Positions 30,161 to 41,459 of a DNA stretch of 64,000 nt are shown here, one piece after another. Source of the DNA: Prochlorococcus sp. AG-412-J13. Lineage in GTDB: Bacteria > Cyanobacteriota > Cyanobacteriia > PCC-6307 > Cyanobiaceae. The stretch covers positions 107,070 to 171,069 of the forward strand of contig QCLE01000002.1 of NCBI GenBank assembly GCA_003214815.1, given 5' to 3'. The notes under the pieces were generated by a model. It had not been told where the DNA came from and did not search any database. It saw nothing but the letters and a program-made list of their open reading frames with translations. The stretch's first letter is position 1, and every line of letters starts with the position of its first letter. Position numbers and translations under genes: made by a program.

Positions 30161-30901
30161 ATGACCTCTACACTACCCAACGATAATATTAGGAATTTTG
30201 ATGACCAGATCACTAACAAACTAATCTCTGAAATTATTAGAGACAGAATTAAGAATGCTGGAACTAGATTTAGTGCTAACGATAATATTTCAGATTTTAT
30301 AAATCCTGGAGAATTAGAAATCTTAGAAAAAGAGGTCGCCTCAAGAGTTAAAGACTTACTTAAGTCTCTAATAATAGATGTTGAAAATGATCATAATACT
30401 CAGGAGACTGCTGAAAGAGTCTCAAAGATGTATTTAAATGAAGTTTTTAAAGGAAGATTTCATGAACAACCGAAAGTTACAAGTTTTCCAAATGATAAGA
30501 ATCTTGATGAGATTTATACAGTTGGCCCTATATCGGTGAGATCAGCATGTTCACATCATTTAGTTCCAATTCTTGGAGAATGTTGGATAGGTATTAAACC
30601 TGGAAATAAGGTTATAGGACTCTCAAAATTTGCTAGAGTCGCTGATTGGGTTTTTTCAAGACCTCATATTCAAGAAGAAGCTGTAATGATACTTGCAGAT
30701 GAAATTGAAAAATTGTGTGAACCTAAAGGTTTAGGCATTATTGTAAAGGCCCAACATTATTGTATGAAATGGAGGGGAGTTAAAGAACCAAATACAAGTA
30801 TGATTAATTCTATAGTAAGAGGTGATTTTAGACATGATTTAAGTTTAAAACAGGAATTTTTCGAGCTTGTAAAACAGCAATCTGCTACTAATAATTACTA
30901 A
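30161..30901 (+). CDS. folE: GTP cyclohydrolase I
   Basis: FolE (246 residues) opens GTP to dihydroneopterin triphosphate for folate and pterin synthesis. The zinc and substrate residues are in RSACSHHLVPILGECWIG (about 127-144) and in AQHYCMKWRGV (about 203-213), with the GLSKFARV motif between. The N-terminal 60 residues are an ill-conserved extension. The gene overlaps the convergent trpF by 4 bp at their 3' ends. Confidence 0.95.
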   Translation: MTSTLPNDNIRNFDDQITNKLISEIIRDRIKNAGTRFSANDNISDFINPGELEILEKEVASRVKDLLKSLIIDVENDHNTQETAERVSKMYLNEVFKGRFHEQPKVTSFPNDKNLDEIYTVGPISVRSACSHHLVPILGECWIGIKPGNKVIGLSKFARVADWVFSRPHIQEEAVMILADEIEKLCEPKGLGIIVKAQHYCMKWRGVKEPNTSMINSIVRGDFRHDLSLKQEFFELVKQQSATNNY

Positions 30902-31554
30902 TTCTTTTTCAAAAACTTAAACAGTTCCTCTGCTTTGTTTAGATCTTTTATCCCTGGAGATATTTCAATACTGCTAGAAATGTCTATTCCATCTGGTTTG
31001 ATTTCATTTAAAATCTCATCGATCCATTTAATTGATATTCCTCCGGCTAACCACCAAGGTTTGCTAAATTGCAGATTCTTTAGATAAATAGATTTTATTT
31101 TTTTCCCTGAACCTCCATAAGTTTCTTGATTCCATGAATCAAGTAGTATCGCATCTACAAAATCTTCAAAAGGCTTTATTTTATCCAAGTCCTTTTCGGT
31201 TTTTATTCTAAAAGCTTTCCATATGCCGATATTTGGAATTTTTTCCCTTATTTTTTTGCAGTAATCAATATCTTCATCTCCATGTAATTGAATGATAGTT
31301 TCACTTGGGTTACCTAAGAAATTTTTATTAATTAAATCTATAGGACAATTTTGCAAAACAGATACCCTCTCGATTTTTGGATATAAGCTTTCTACGGTTT
31401 TAAAGATTTTTTTCTTAAGTTCAGCAGATATATACCTTGGCGACTCTTGAACCGAAATAATGCCGATAGCATTTGCTCCTAATTTAGCTACTTTAAGAGC
31501 TTGTTCTTCGGACGTTAGTCCACAAATCTTAACTAAAGTATTAGTGTTGGGCAT
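30898..31554 (-). CDS. trpF: Phosphoribosylanthranilate isomerase
   Basis: TrpF (218 residues) is the TIM-barrel enzyme that isomerises PRA to CdRP in tryptophan synthesis. The catalytic cysteine is in VKICGLTSEEQA (about 7-18), the general-acid Asp in AILLDSW (about 135-141), and the phosphate-binding segments WWLAGGIS and GIDISSSIE near the C-terminus. trpA lies far away at 62.5 kb, so the trp genes are dispersed here. It is convergent with folE (4-bp overlap) and divergent from the site-2 protease gene. Confidence 0.95.
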   Translation of the reverse strand: MPNTNTLVKICGLTSEEQALKVAKLGANAIGIISVQESPRYISAELKKKIFKTVESLYPKIERVSVLQNCPIDLINKNFLGNPSETIIQLHGDEDIDYCKKIREKIPNIGIWKAFRIKTEKDLDKIKPFEDFVDAILLDSWNQETYGGSGKKIKSIYLKNLQFSKPWWLAGGISIKWIDEILNEIKPDGIDISSSIEISPGIKDLNKAEELFKFLKKN

Positions 31555-31609
31555 ATCTTTTCCCTTTATGTAAAATTAATATTATTGCTAAATATAGCGG
31601 AGATTATTT

Positions 31610-32833
31610 TTGAGAAGTTGGCAAATTTTTAAAATATGGGGAATTCCCTTCAAAATTCATCCTTATTGGTTTGCAATTCTCTTTTTATTTTCATGGAGTA
31701 TAAGTAATCAGGTTAATTTAACATCAGGTGATATTTACGATACAAAAGATGCTTGGATTATAGGATTTTTAACTTCTTTTTTCTTATTAAGTTCAATTAT
31801 TTCTCATGAGGTTTTACATACATTTGTGTCTCTAAATCAGGGTGTGAAAATAAAAAAAATTACTTTTTATTTTCTCGGGGCAATTTTACAAATAGATAAG
31901 TATTGCCAAACTGCTTTAGGCAATATAAAAATAGCAATTGTTAGACCTTTATTATGTTTTATTACAGCATTGATTCTAATTTTAATTAGTAATTCCAGTC
32001 CATCTCAAGAACTAATATCCATAAATATAATTTCTAGAGTAGGTATATTAAATTTATTATTAGGCTTTTTAAATTTAATTCCAATTGGTTCTTTAGATGG
32101 AGGATATTTATTAAAAAGTATTATTTGGCATTTCTCAGGGAGTAAAAATAAAGGAAGAAATTTCCTTAATAAAGTAAATTTATCTTTATCTTTTTTAGTT
32201 CTAATTTTTGGGATAATTTGCTTTTTTAGATTTAATTTTTACTATGGTTTTATTCTTTCTTTTTTAGGTTTGTTTGGAGTTAATTCTTCAAAATCAGAAA
32301 GTCAATTTTTTAAAATTGAAAACATACTTAAATTTAGTAAAGTTTCTGAGCTTAAATTAAAACCATTGAGAAAAATTGAATTCGATTCTAATTTCTCTGA
32401 ATTTAATAGATTAATAAAAAATAAAAAGGATGTAGCAGATAAATATTTTTTTGTTGCAAATAATGGTAGATGGACCGGTTTTGTTGATGAGAATATTTTA
32501 AAAAATGTCTCCATAAAAAAATGGGAAAGGAACTTTGTTGGAGACTTTAAGAAACCAATCAATAGTTTTGCAAGCGTATATGGTAATGACAAATTATGGA
32601 AAACTATAGAAAGAATTGAAGAAACGAGTGAAGGTTTTATATTAGTACTAAATGCTGCAGATATACCTTTGGGGATTATTGATAGGTCCAGAATCGGACA
32701 CTTTGTATTGAATAAATTAGGTTTTAATTTACCCTCAGATATTGTCAACAAATTAAATAATAAAAATCAGTACCCTTTGGGAATTGAATTACAAAGAATA
32801 GTTAATGTAATGAAGCAGAAAGGAGATCTTTAA
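31610..32833 (+). CDS. Site-2 protease family (M50) membrane metalloprotease with CBS-like C-terminus
   Basis: The 407-residue protein has several membrane helices in the first 220 residues. The zinc-binding HEVLH motif (about residues 66-70) lies in one and the second ligand region NLIPIGSLDGGYLLKS (about 155-170) in another, as in rhomboid-free S2P enzymes that cut membrane-anchored regulators. The C-terminal 180 residues resemble paired CBS domains. It starts at TTG 31610. Substrate unknown; a role in stress or sigma-factor release is a family-level inference. It is convergent with the lipoate ligase-like gene (9-bp gap). Confidence 0.85.
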   Translation: MRSWQIFKIWGIPFKIHPYWFAILFLFSWSISNQVNLTSGDIYDTKDAWIIGFLTSFFLLSSIISHEVLHTFVSLNQGVKIKKITFYFLGAILQIDKYCQTALGNIKIAIVRPLLCFITALILILISNSSPSQELISINIISRVGILNLLLGFLNLIPIGSLDGGYLLKSIIWHFSGSKNKGRNFLNKVNLSLSFLVLIFGIICFFRFNFYYGFILSFLGLFGVNSSKSESQFFKIENILKFSKVSELKLKPLRKIEFDSNFSEFNRLIKNKKDVADKYFFVANNGRWTGFVDENILKNVSIKKWERNFVGDFKKPINSFASVYGNDKLWKTIERIEETSEGFILVLNAADIPLGIIDRSRIGHFVLNKLGFNLPSDIVNKLNNKNQYPLGIELQRIVNVMKQKGDL

Positions 32834-32842
32834 GAATTCGTG

Positions 32843-33586
32843 TCATGAAAATTTTCCAATTTCTTTATTATCTATAGCAATATTTTTGATCCTTAGATTT
32901 GATTTATTATCTAGGAATGAATTTCGTAAATGTTCAATTATTTCATCATTTGTTAGGTCTAGATTGACTTTCGGAGGAGCTTCTTCTTTAAATAATTTGA
33001 ACCACAAATCTTTTGAAGGATTTGTTTGGATTTCTCCATGTTGAAGGAATGCACCTTTTTTACGATATTGCGCACTTCCTATCCTCTTGAAACCATCCTG
33101 ATCAATTAAATCAGAAATTGATGAAGTTCCAAAACAGTTTGTTTTTATGTGTGAATTTCGTGAATTACCATTTTGCAAGTTTAGACCTAATTTTCTAAAA
33201 CTTTTAATTAACCAATTGTTAACCATTTCATAACTTAGGATTTTATAGTAAGTTTTTTTAAATGTTAATGCATATGTAATTCCTCCTGAATGCAAAACAG
33301 CACCTCCTCCAGATGGACGTCTTACAATGTTAATTTCCCCATTAAATAATAATCTTTCCCAATGAGTAGGAATTTCCTTTTGGTGATAGCCAATTGAAAG
33401 CCAATCTCCACTCCAATAGTAGAACCTCAATGTGAGAATTATTTCAGGATTCGAAATTGTCTGATCTAAAGAATTTAAATCTAAAGCCATTTGTTCAATT
33501 CCAGGTAAATTATTTGTTGAAAAAATTAAAGCTTGATTTTTTATTCTCAAAATTAACTTTGTAGGTCTATTTATAATAATTTTCAA
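32843..33586 (-). CDS. Lipoate-protein ligase A/octanoyltransferase family protein
   Basis: The 247-residue protein is a member of the biotin/lipoate A/B ligase fold. NIVRRPSGGGAVLHSGGITYAL (about 94-115) is the family lipoyl-binding signature, and the conserved lysine region of ligase A-type enzymes is approximated by RIGSAQYRKKGAFLQHGEI. It could transfer lipoate or octanoate (LplA, LipM). Which substrate it uses cannot be read from sequence. It is convergent with the protease gene and divergent from psaM. Confidence 0.85.
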   Translation of the reverse strand: MKIIINRPTKLILRIKNQALIFSTNNLPGIEQMALDLNSLDQTISNPEIILTLRFYYWSGDWLSIGYHQKEIPTHWERLLFNGEINIVRRPSGGGAVLHSGGITYALTFKKTYYKILSYEMVNNWLIKSFRKLGLNLQNGNSRNSHIKTNCFGTSSISDLIDQDGFKRIGSAQYRKKGAFLQHGEIQTNPSKDLWFKLFKEEAPPKVNLDLTNDEIIEHLRNSFLDNKSNLRIKNIAIDNKEIGKFS

Positions 33587-33687
33587 TAAATTTTTTCTTT
33601 CAATTTATTAATTACGTAACATCATTTTGTAATACTGTGTCAAATTCCCTCTTTTAGGGGGAGAATATAAGAAATCTATTTTTTAAC

Positions 33688-33792
33688 ATGGAGCCAACTC
33701 AAACAATAAATTTAATTGCACTAAGCCTCATAGTAGTTATGCATGCAGGAGTTTTAGCACTTAGGCTAGGAATTAGTTTAGGTAGAAACTAA
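33688..33792 (+). CDS. psaM: Photosystem I subunit XII (PsaM)
   Basis: A 34-residue open frame starts ATG GAG CCA ACT CAA. The product is one hydrophobic helix ([20 protein letters not shown], about 8-27) followed by GISLGRN. This matches PsaM, the small one-helix PSI subunit near the trimer interface, in length, hydrophobicity and marine-cyanobacterial sequence. A purine-rich AGGGGGAG stretch lies about 28 nt upstream and could be part of its leader. It stands alone between lplA-like and an unknown gene. Confidence 0.9.
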   Translation: MEPTQTINLIALSLIVVMHAGVLALRLGISLGRN

Positions 33793-33876
33793 AATCTATT
33801 AGAAAATATATATTTTTAAGGTAATAATACAATAAGACTGAATTAACTTGTTCAGTAAACATACCAAGTACTAAAT

Positions 33877-34224
33877 TTGTCTAAATTTTTTTATAAAAAT
33901 AGTATTTTTAATACAAAATATTTAAGGTATGAATTTAAAATCAAGCAACAGAAACAGGATAAATTTGTATCTTTAGTATTTCTAATTTTAAAAATTTGCT
34001 TTTCCCTTTTAGCAATAATAAGCTTGATTAAACTAGGCCATAGTTCCAAAGTCAGATTAACCAGATTAAGGGAAATTCAAGACTCATTTTTATACGAAAA
34101 ATATCGATTCAATATATTAACAAGTAGGTTTGATGATTTATTTTCTTCTGAAGGTGAGCAAAGATTTATGAAGGATCAGGATCAAATAATTTCTAGGGAC
34201 ATTATCAGAGTAATATGGCGTTGA
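33877..34224 (+). CDS. Conserved small membrane protein of unknown function upstream of por
   Basis: This 115-residue protein starts at TTG 33877. A basic N-terminus is followed by one membrane helix (about 31-51, FVSLVFLILKICFSLLAIISL) and a charged C-terminal helix with many Arg/Glu residues. No family is recognised. I recognise it as a gene conserved in Prochlorococcus next to por, 48 bp away and on the same strand. A role near chlorophyll synthesis is only suggested by position. Confidence 0.65.
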   Translation: MSKFFYKNSIFNTKYLRYEFKIKQQKQDKFVSLVFLILKICFSLLAIISLIKLGHSSKVRLTRLREIQDSFLYEKYRFNILTSRFDDLFSSEGEQRFMKDQDQIISRDIIRVIWR

Positions 34225-34233
34225 TAAGGATGA

Positions 34234-34239
34234 TATAAA
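34234..34239 (+). promoter_or_regulatory. Extended -10 candidate upstream of por
   Basis: TATAAA at 34234-34239 is preceded by TGA (TGn), the same extended -10 form seen upstream of folE. It lies just after the stop of the small membrane gene and about 34 nt before the por start. Pattern evidence only. Confidence 0.35.
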
Positions 34240-34272
34240 ATCATTTAATTATCATTTTCCAATTAACTATTT

Positions 34273-35283
34273 TTGCAAGTGAGTAAGAACATGAAGGGTT
34301 TAGTTCTAATAACAGGAACAACTTCGGGGGTTGGATTAAATACTCTAAAACCTCTATTAAGATTTGGATGGGAAATTATAGCTGTTAATCGATCAAATAC
34401 AAGAGCGATAACAATAGCTGAGGAATTTTTGACAAAAGACGAAATTAAAAATGTTCACTTTATAGAAATAGATCTTTCTAACTTGGATGATGTAAGAAAA
34501 GGTTGCGATGAAATATTGCGAAAATTTGAAAAACCAATAAATTCTCTTATTTGTAATGCAGCAGTTTATAAGCCAAGACTAAAGAGACCTGAAAGATCTC
34601 CTCAGGGTTTTGAAAACTCTATGGCAGTAAATCATTTTGGGCATTTTCTTTTGATAAGCCTGCTTATGGACAATATTTTATCTTCAGAAAGAGAAATTCT
34701 CCTAAATGGTAAATCTATTTTATTCAAGCCAAGAATTACAGTATTAGGAACTGTAACAGCTAATTATTCAGAACTTGGAGGGAGAATACCCATTCCTGCC
34801 CCAGCTGATCTAGGAGATTTATCTGGATTTAAAAATGGTTTTTTATCTCCAATAAGTATGGCTAATGGAAAGAAATTCAAACCTGGTAAGGCTTATAAAG
34901 ATAGTAAACTTTGCAATATGGTGACCGTTCAGGAATTATCAAAAAGATATCCTGCAGAGAAAATTATTGTTAATTCACTATATCCTGGATGTGTTGCTGA
35001 AACAAAACTTTTTAGAGATACACCTTGGATATTTAGGGTTCTCTTTCCGATATTTCAAAAATTCATAACAAGAGGATATGTTTCGCAAAGACTGGCAGGA
35101 GAGAGGGTTGCTCAGGTGGCAACCTATAAAGAATATGCTCAACCATCAGTCCATTGGAGCTGGGGAAATCGTCAAAAAACTGGCAGAAAAGCTTTCTCTC
35201 AAAAGTTGTCAAAAAGAATAATTGATACAAATATCTCTCAACAAACTTATGATTTAACAAAAAAGTTGGTTGGATTAAGTTAA
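34273..35283 (+). CDS. por: Light-dependent NADPH:protochlorophyllide oxidoreductase
   Basis: LPOR (336 residues) reduces protochlorophyllide to chlorophyllide in the light with NADPH. The SDR cofactor motif TGTTSGVGLNT (about 15-25), NAAVY (about 97-101), and the catalytic Y-x-x-x-K (AYKDSKLCNM) are intact, and C-terminal W-rich segments match the LPOR family. The start is TTG at 34273, with ATG at 34291 as an alternative. Its stop overlaps the left copy of an 18-bp direct repeat that recurs at the chlL stop 849 bp away. The light-independent enzyme is encoded next door. Confidence 0.95.
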   Translation: MQVSKNMKGLVLITGTTSGVGLNTLKPLLRFGWEIIAVNRSNTRAITIAEEFLTKDEIKNVHFIEIDLSNLDDVRKGCDEILRKFEKPINSLICNAAVYKPRLKRPERSPQGFENSMAVNHFGHFLLISLLMDNILSSEREILLNGKSILFKPRITVLGTVTANYSELGGRIPIPAPADLGDLSGFKNGFLSPISMANGKKFKPGKAYKDSKLCNMVTVQELSKRYPAEKIIVNSLYPGCVAETKLFRDTPWIFRVLFPIFQKFITRGYVSQRLAGERVAQVATYKEYAQPSVHWSWGNRQKTGRKAFSQKLSKRIIDTNISQQTYDLTKKLVGLS

Positions 35284-35296
35284 TTAAGACTAATCA
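35279..35296 (+). repeat. Outer 18-bp direct repeat, left copy (at por stop)
   Basis: GTTAATTAAGACTAATCA at 35279-35296 covers the por TAA stop. The same sequence with one mismatch (GTTAGTTAAGACTAATCA) occurs at 36128-36145 over the chlL stop. Seventeen of 18 bases match. The repeats enclose about 850 bp including one unknown gene. Confidence 0.8.
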
Positions 35297-35521
35297 TACC
35301 CTTTGCGTTAAAGCTAAACCCACTGCTATCACTTGTTTTATGAGAATTCTATAAAATAAAATAAAATCCCTCAAAAACTTCTCTAACAAAGAGTTAAGCA
35401 AATCTATAAAATAAAAATGATTGACAGTCGATCTAACATAGAGGGATAAAACCTTCTTTTTTTTATGGATAAAAGATTTATTGCTGAAAAAATATTGACG
35501 TTAATTATTTCTTTAATTGCG

Positions 35522-35539
35522 TAAATGAAACGCTTACTA
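35522..35539 (+). repeat. Inner 18-bp direct repeat, left copy
   Basis: TAAATGAAACGCTTACTA at 35522-35539 is repeated exactly at 36035-36052. The copy includes an ATG (35525) that opens a tiny frame, MKRLLLLLLKL, ending at 35560 in an ATGA overlap with the next gene. This is signal-peptide-like. TTGACA, a perfect -35 hexamer, is at 35421-35426 upstream. Confidence 0.75.
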
Positions 35540-35556
35540 CTCTTACTTCTTAAATT

Positions 35557-36033
35557 ATGAAAAGGATTTTTTTTAATTTAGCGAGTTTAGGAATAGTGCT
35601 TGTTGGAGGTGGTTTGGCTTTTTTGCAATTTAATCCTAAATATCAAGAATATTTTTCAACTAACTTAGGTGGCAAGAAACCAACAGAGTTTGATATTAAA
35701 TTAAGAAAAATCTCAGAAGAAGCTGAAAAATGGCCTAAAGGTTTATATCCTAGTGATGAATTTATAAAATTGAATGATAGGTTAGCTTTTCGTTGGGTCA
35801 CTTATAAAGATTGCAATGCACCAAAATGCAACTCTATAGAGGTTATCTCAAGATTTGGTTGTCCTAATAGCTTATATGCACAAGTCACGCAATTAGATAA
35901 AGATAATAGAAACATTGGATATTCAAATGATTCAACATCAAGAATTAAACCTAATCAAAAAGCACTATTGAAATTTCGTTCATGGGAAAAAGATCTTAAA
36001 ACATGGTCATTAGAAGAAATAAATTGCCGTTGA
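35557..36033 (+). CDS. Unknown membrane-anchored or exported protein between por and chlL
   Basis: The product has 158 residues: a hydrophobic N-terminal segment (about 6-24, FNLASLGIVLVGGGLAFLQ), then a soluble domain with cysteines in KDCNAPKC, RFGC and INC, which could form disulfides outside the cytoplasm. No family is recognised. Its start overlaps by ATGA a tiny upstream frame MKRLLLLLLKL (35525-35560), itself inside an 18-bp repeat that recurs 2 bp after this gene's stop. The gene and flanks lie within a larger 18-bp repeat pair that overlaps por and chlL stops, so it looks like a small acquired cassette. Function unknown. Confidence 0.65.
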   Translation: MKRIFFNLASLGIVLVGGGLAFLQFNPKYQEYFSTNLGGKKPTEFDIKLRKISEEAEKWPKGLYPSDEFIKLNDRLAFRWVTYKDCNAPKCNSIEVISRFGCPNSLYAQVTQLDKDNRNIGYSNDSTSRIKPNQKALLKFRSWEKDLKTWSLEEINCR

Positions 36034-36034
36034 T

Positions 36035-36052
36035 TAAATGAAACGCTTACTA
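36035..36052 (+). repeat. Inner 18-bp direct repeat, right copy
   Basis: This is an exact copy of 35522-35539, 513 bp away and 2 bp after the stop of the unknown gene. Its ATG at 36038 opens an 8-codon frame (MKRLLDT, stop at 36059-36061), which reads like a broken signal-peptide start. Confidence 0.75.
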
Positions 36053-36127
36053 GATACTTAATACCCTTATAAACTGTTGTAAATACTATGTTCTTGGCGA
36101 ATTGCGACTTATGACAAAATGGGTCGG

Positions 36128-37026
<899 letters not shown>

Positions 37027-37217
37027 TTAAAGCTGTAATTTACAGGTTAATACTTATATTCTTGCAGGTATATGCCTTCAAGAATGCATTTCTCAACAAA
37101 TAGTTATTTATTAATATTAAAGATACAAGATATATGCTTATAACTAGATATTCTAGACTTTTTATTTGCTTCATGAGTGAAAATACTCATGCTTAAATAA
37201 TATTTTATTTGTAATAA

Positions 37218-38798
37218 TTAGCCGAAAAATGCTTTTGCGTCATAGAGGGTCTCATCATTAATTTCAGGAAGACCTTTTGAGAGAGCATATTTCTCTGTAT
37301 TTGATTTCACTTTCCCTCTCACGAAAAATGGTACTTTTGTAAGTTCTGCTTTCCCAGATTCTGTCCAAAGAATACTTTTTTCTTTTTGAATACTTATATT
37401 ACTTTGCTCTTGCTTAGTTTCTTTATTCACAGGATCATTTGTCGCAGTATGTCCTAGATGACTTTGATGACCGTCAACAAACTCAAAATCATGTTTGAAC
37501 ATATCAATAAGATGCTCTTCTAATCCCATCATTAGAGGATGAACCCAGTCGTCAAAAATCACATTTGCTCCTTCCCATCCCATTTGAGGACTATATCTAG
37601 CGGGAACATCCTGGACATGCATTGGGGTACTTATCACTGAACATGGAATGCCAAGTCTTTTTGCGCTATGCCTTTCCATTTGAGTCCCTAAAACCAATTC
37701 AGGGGATGCTTTTTTCATTGCATCTTCAACTTCGAGGTAGCTATTAGTTATTAGTGCTTCTATATTTAATTCCTTAGCTGCAGCTCTTACTTGTCTCGCC
37801 ATTTCTCTGCTGTAGGTTCCTAGACCTACGACTTCAAAGCCTAATTCGTTTTTGGCAATTTTGGCCGCTGCGATAGCATGAGTACCGTCACCAAATATAA
37901 AAACCCTTTTCCCCGTCAAATAATTAGAATCAACTGACTTTGAATACCATGGAAGTTTTGACTTGTTCTCTAGTTCCCCTTTATTTGTCAAAGGGAGGTC
38001 AAGCTTTTCATGAACTTCATGAATAAAATTAATCGTATTTTTTATACCAATTGGAATAGTAGTTGTATATTCCATCCCGCAATTACGCTTAAGCCATTCA
38101 CAAGAAATCTCAGCAATCTCATGATATAGGCAAACATTAATATCAGCATCAGTTAATCTCTCAATATCTTCTGGGCTTGAACCTAGTGGTGCAACTACAT
38201 TAGTATCAATACCTTGCTCTGAAAGTATACGTTGAATTTCGATTACATCATCTCTGCATCTAAATCCTAATAATGTAGGGCCTAATATATTAACTTTTGG
38301 TCTTCGACCTAAAAACCTCCATCTGTGAGGGTTGATTTTATCAATTTCATTTACCTTATCTTTTAAAAGAGTTCTAATTATTTGATAAAAGGTTTCTGAA
38401 GCTCCCCAGTTTTCTTTTTTGCTGTAAGCAGGAAGTTCAAGGTTAACAATTGGAATATCAAAACCCATACCCTTAGCAAGAGCACCTGGCTGATCTTGTA
38501 TTAGTTCAGCAGTACAACTTTCTCCTACTAAAAGGGTTTTTGGTTGAAATCTTTCAACTGCCTCAGTAATGTTCCTTTTAACTAATTCGGCTGTATCTCC
38601 TCCTAAATCTCTAGCTTGAAATGTTGTATAAGTTACAGGTGGTCTCTGACCTCTTCTCTCAATCATTGTAAAAAGGAGATCTGCATAAGTATCTCCTTGA
38701 GGAGCATGGAGTACGTAATGAATATCTTTCATTGATGAAGCCACTCTCATTGCACCTACATGAGGAGGTCCTTCATATGTCCAAAGAGTTAATTCCAT
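37218..38798 (-). CDS. chlB: Light-independent protochlorophyllide reductase subunit ChlB
   Basis: ChlB (526 residues) pairs with ChlN to form the catalytic NB-protein that binds protochlorophyllide. The N-terminal [20 protein letters not shown] and the [15 protein letters not shown] segment (about 92-106) are typical, as is the small C-terminal domain starting near [23 protein letters not shown]. An aspartate rather than a fourth cysteine ligates the NB-cluster in this family. It begins 3 bp after the chlN stop, so the two are cotranscribed and probably coupled. Confidence 0.97.
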   Translation of the reverse strand: MELTLWTYEGPPHVGAMRVASSMKDIHYVLHAPQGDTYADLLFTMIERRGQRPPVTYTTFQARDLGGDTAELVKRNITEAVERFQPKTLLVGESCTAELIQDQPGALAKGMGFDIPIVNLELPAYSKKENWGASETFYQIIRTLLKDKVNEIDKINPHRWRFLGRRPKVNILGPTLLGFRCRDDVIEIQRILSEQGIDTNVVAPLGSSPEDIERLTDADINVCLYHEIAEISCEWLKRNCGMEYTTTIPIGIKNTINFIHEVHEKLDLPLTNKGELENKSKLPWYSKSVDSNYLTGKRVFIFGDGTHAIAAAKIAKNELGFEVVGLGTYSREMARQVRAAAKELNIEALITNSYLEVEDAMKKASPELVLGTQMERHSAKRLGIPCSVISTPMHVQDVPARYSPQMGWEGANVIFDDWVHPLMMGLEEHLIDMFKHDFEFVDGHQSHLGHTATNDPVNKETKQEQSNISIQKEKSILWTESGKAELTKVPFFVRGKVKSNTEKYALSKGLPEINDETLYDAKAFFG

Positions 38799-38801
38799 AA
38801 T

Positions 38802-40067
<1,266 letters not shown>

Positions 40068-40215
40068 TTAGAGCTTATCCCTTAAGCTTGCATAAACTTT
40101 TTAATTTAAGAAAGTAATTAATAAGTTCTCTTACAAAATGCACACATTTAAAAAACTTATATGAATGTTTAAAAACTTAAATGAGTATTATTAAATAGAT
40201 TTTTTAAGGTTTTTT

Positions 40216-40584
40216 TTAATTTCTGTAGAAGGAATTCCCTTGACTTGTTTTTGAAATCCTCCATACATTTCTAGCTATTTTCGTGGCTAATAATCCTGCT
40301 CTTTCTAACTTAGATTTCCCGGGCTTTGCTCCAATTAAAACTGTCACTTCTGAAGTCGTTAAAGGTGCTCCGGTATTAATAGCTAATTGCGTTAACTCCA
40401 ATCTATCTCTAAGGTTCTTAAGATTTACTTTCTCTATTTTATCTTCTTCTAACCAACTAAAAGATGGGTCTTTCTGAGATAGTTTTTGCATCAAGCTTAA
40501 GCTTACTAATCCAAGAGTTTGATCAGGAGTTAATTCTTTTTCAGTACCAGAAACATTTGGTTCTTTGTTTTGAGATGTTCCCAT
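40216..40584 (-). CDS. Conserved cyanobacterial protein of unknown function
   Basis: The product has 122 residues. The N-terminal 25 are polar, and the rest is helical and charged with a block INTGAPLTTSEVTVLIGAKPGKSKLERAGLLATKIARNVWRI (about 70-112), which has a helix-turn-helix look and a basic end. It has no membrane helix or signal peptide. Homologues occur in marine cyanobacteria next to chlN, but I do not know a function. It lies between chlN and the divergent csoS1D gene (97-bp gap). Confidence 0.7.
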   Translation of the reverse strand: MGTSQNKEPNVSGTEKELTPDQTLGLVSLSLMQKLSQKDPSFSWLEEDKIEKVNLKNLRDRLELTQLAINTGAPLTTSEVTVLIGAKPGKSKLERAGLLATKIARNVWRISKTSQGNSFYRN

Positions 40585-40681
40585 AAAAATGAATATCTTT
40601 TACTTGAAGTTATCGGTTTGTGGGCAGCATGCAAGTAAATTTAATAGAAAAAATGAACCATTATCCGTTATAGTCGCCTGA

Positions 40682-41452
40682 ATGGAACCAACTTCTAGCT
40701 TTAACAGAGGGGAACGAAAAAAAGGCAGTTCTCTTGTAACAGGATCTGAGGTGCAATCTCAGGCCAGTGGTGCTAGCTGTTTTATTACTACTGATTCAGA
40801 AAAGTCTTTGGTATCCAGGCAAGCAAGTCAAGTTGAGCAAATTGAGTTGAGAACATATGTTTTTTTAGATTCTCTGCAACCTCAATTAGCTGCATATATG
40901 GGAACAGTTAGTAGAGGTTTTTTACCTATTCCTGGTGATTCATGTCTTTGGATGGAAGTTTCACCTGGGATGGCCGTTCATAGAGTCACTGATATTGCCT
41001 TAAAAGCAAGTAATGTAAGACTTGGTCAGATGATTGTTGAAAGAGCATTTGGATCTCTTGCTCTTTACCATAAAGATCAAAGCACCGTTTTACATTCTGG
41101 AGATGTTGTTCTAGATGCTATTGGAAGTGAAGTTAGAAAAAGAACAAAACCTGCAACTAGTTGGACTGAAGTTATTCGAGCTATTACTCCAGATCATGCC
41201 GTTTTAATAAATAGACAAAACAGAAGTGGATCAATGATCCAATCTGGAATGAGCATGTTCATATTAGAAACTGAACCGGCTGGTTATGTTTTAAAAGCTG
41301 CAAATGAAGCTGAAAAAGCATCTAATATAACCGTTGTTGATGTTAAGGCAGTCGGAGCTTTTGGTAGATTAACTCTCGCTGGGAAAGAAGGAGATGTAGA
41401 AGAAGCCGCAGCTGCTGCTATAAGAGCAATTGAAGAAATCTCAAATTATTGA
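40682..41452 (+). CDS. csoS1D: Carboxysome shell protein CsoS1D (tandem BMC, pseudohexamer trimer)
   Basis: CsoS1D (256 residues) carries two bacterial-microcompartment domains. The N-terminal 50 residues are a flexible tail; domain 1 runs about 53-150 ([20 protein letters not shown] to ALYHKDQ), and domain 2 about 155-254 ([12 protein letters not shown] to [10 protein letters not shown]). Known structures show stacked trimers with a gated central pore that may pass larger metabolites such as RuBP. It lies upstream of the main operon and is separated from csoS1 by the oppositely oriented rdgB, so it is expressed from its own promoter. Confidence 0.94.
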   Translation: MEPTSSFNRGERKKGSSLVTGSEVQSQASGASCFITTDSEKSLVSRQASQVEQIELRTYVFLDSLQPQLAAYMGTVSRGFLPIPGDSCLWMEVSPGMAVHRVTDIALKASNVRLGQMIVERAFGSLALYHKDQSTVLHSGDVVLDAIGSEVRKRTKPATSWTEVIRAITPDHAVLINRQNRSGSMIQSGMSMFILETEPAGYVLKAANEAEKASNITVVDVKAVGAFGRLTLAGKEGDVEEAAAAAIRAIEEISNY

Positions 41453-41459
41453 GAATTTT

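Noticed and set aside
35348..35416. AT-rich 14-bp repeat TCTATAAAATAAAA at 35348 and 35403
   Set aside because: It is low-complexity A/T sequence, expected by chance here, so I do not count it as a third repeat of the cassette.
35465..35524. 19-codon frame (MDKRFIAEKILTLIISLIA) within the por-chlL cassette
   Set aside because: Too short, without conserved context or a clear ribosome-binding site; I only note that its stop falls in the inner repeat.
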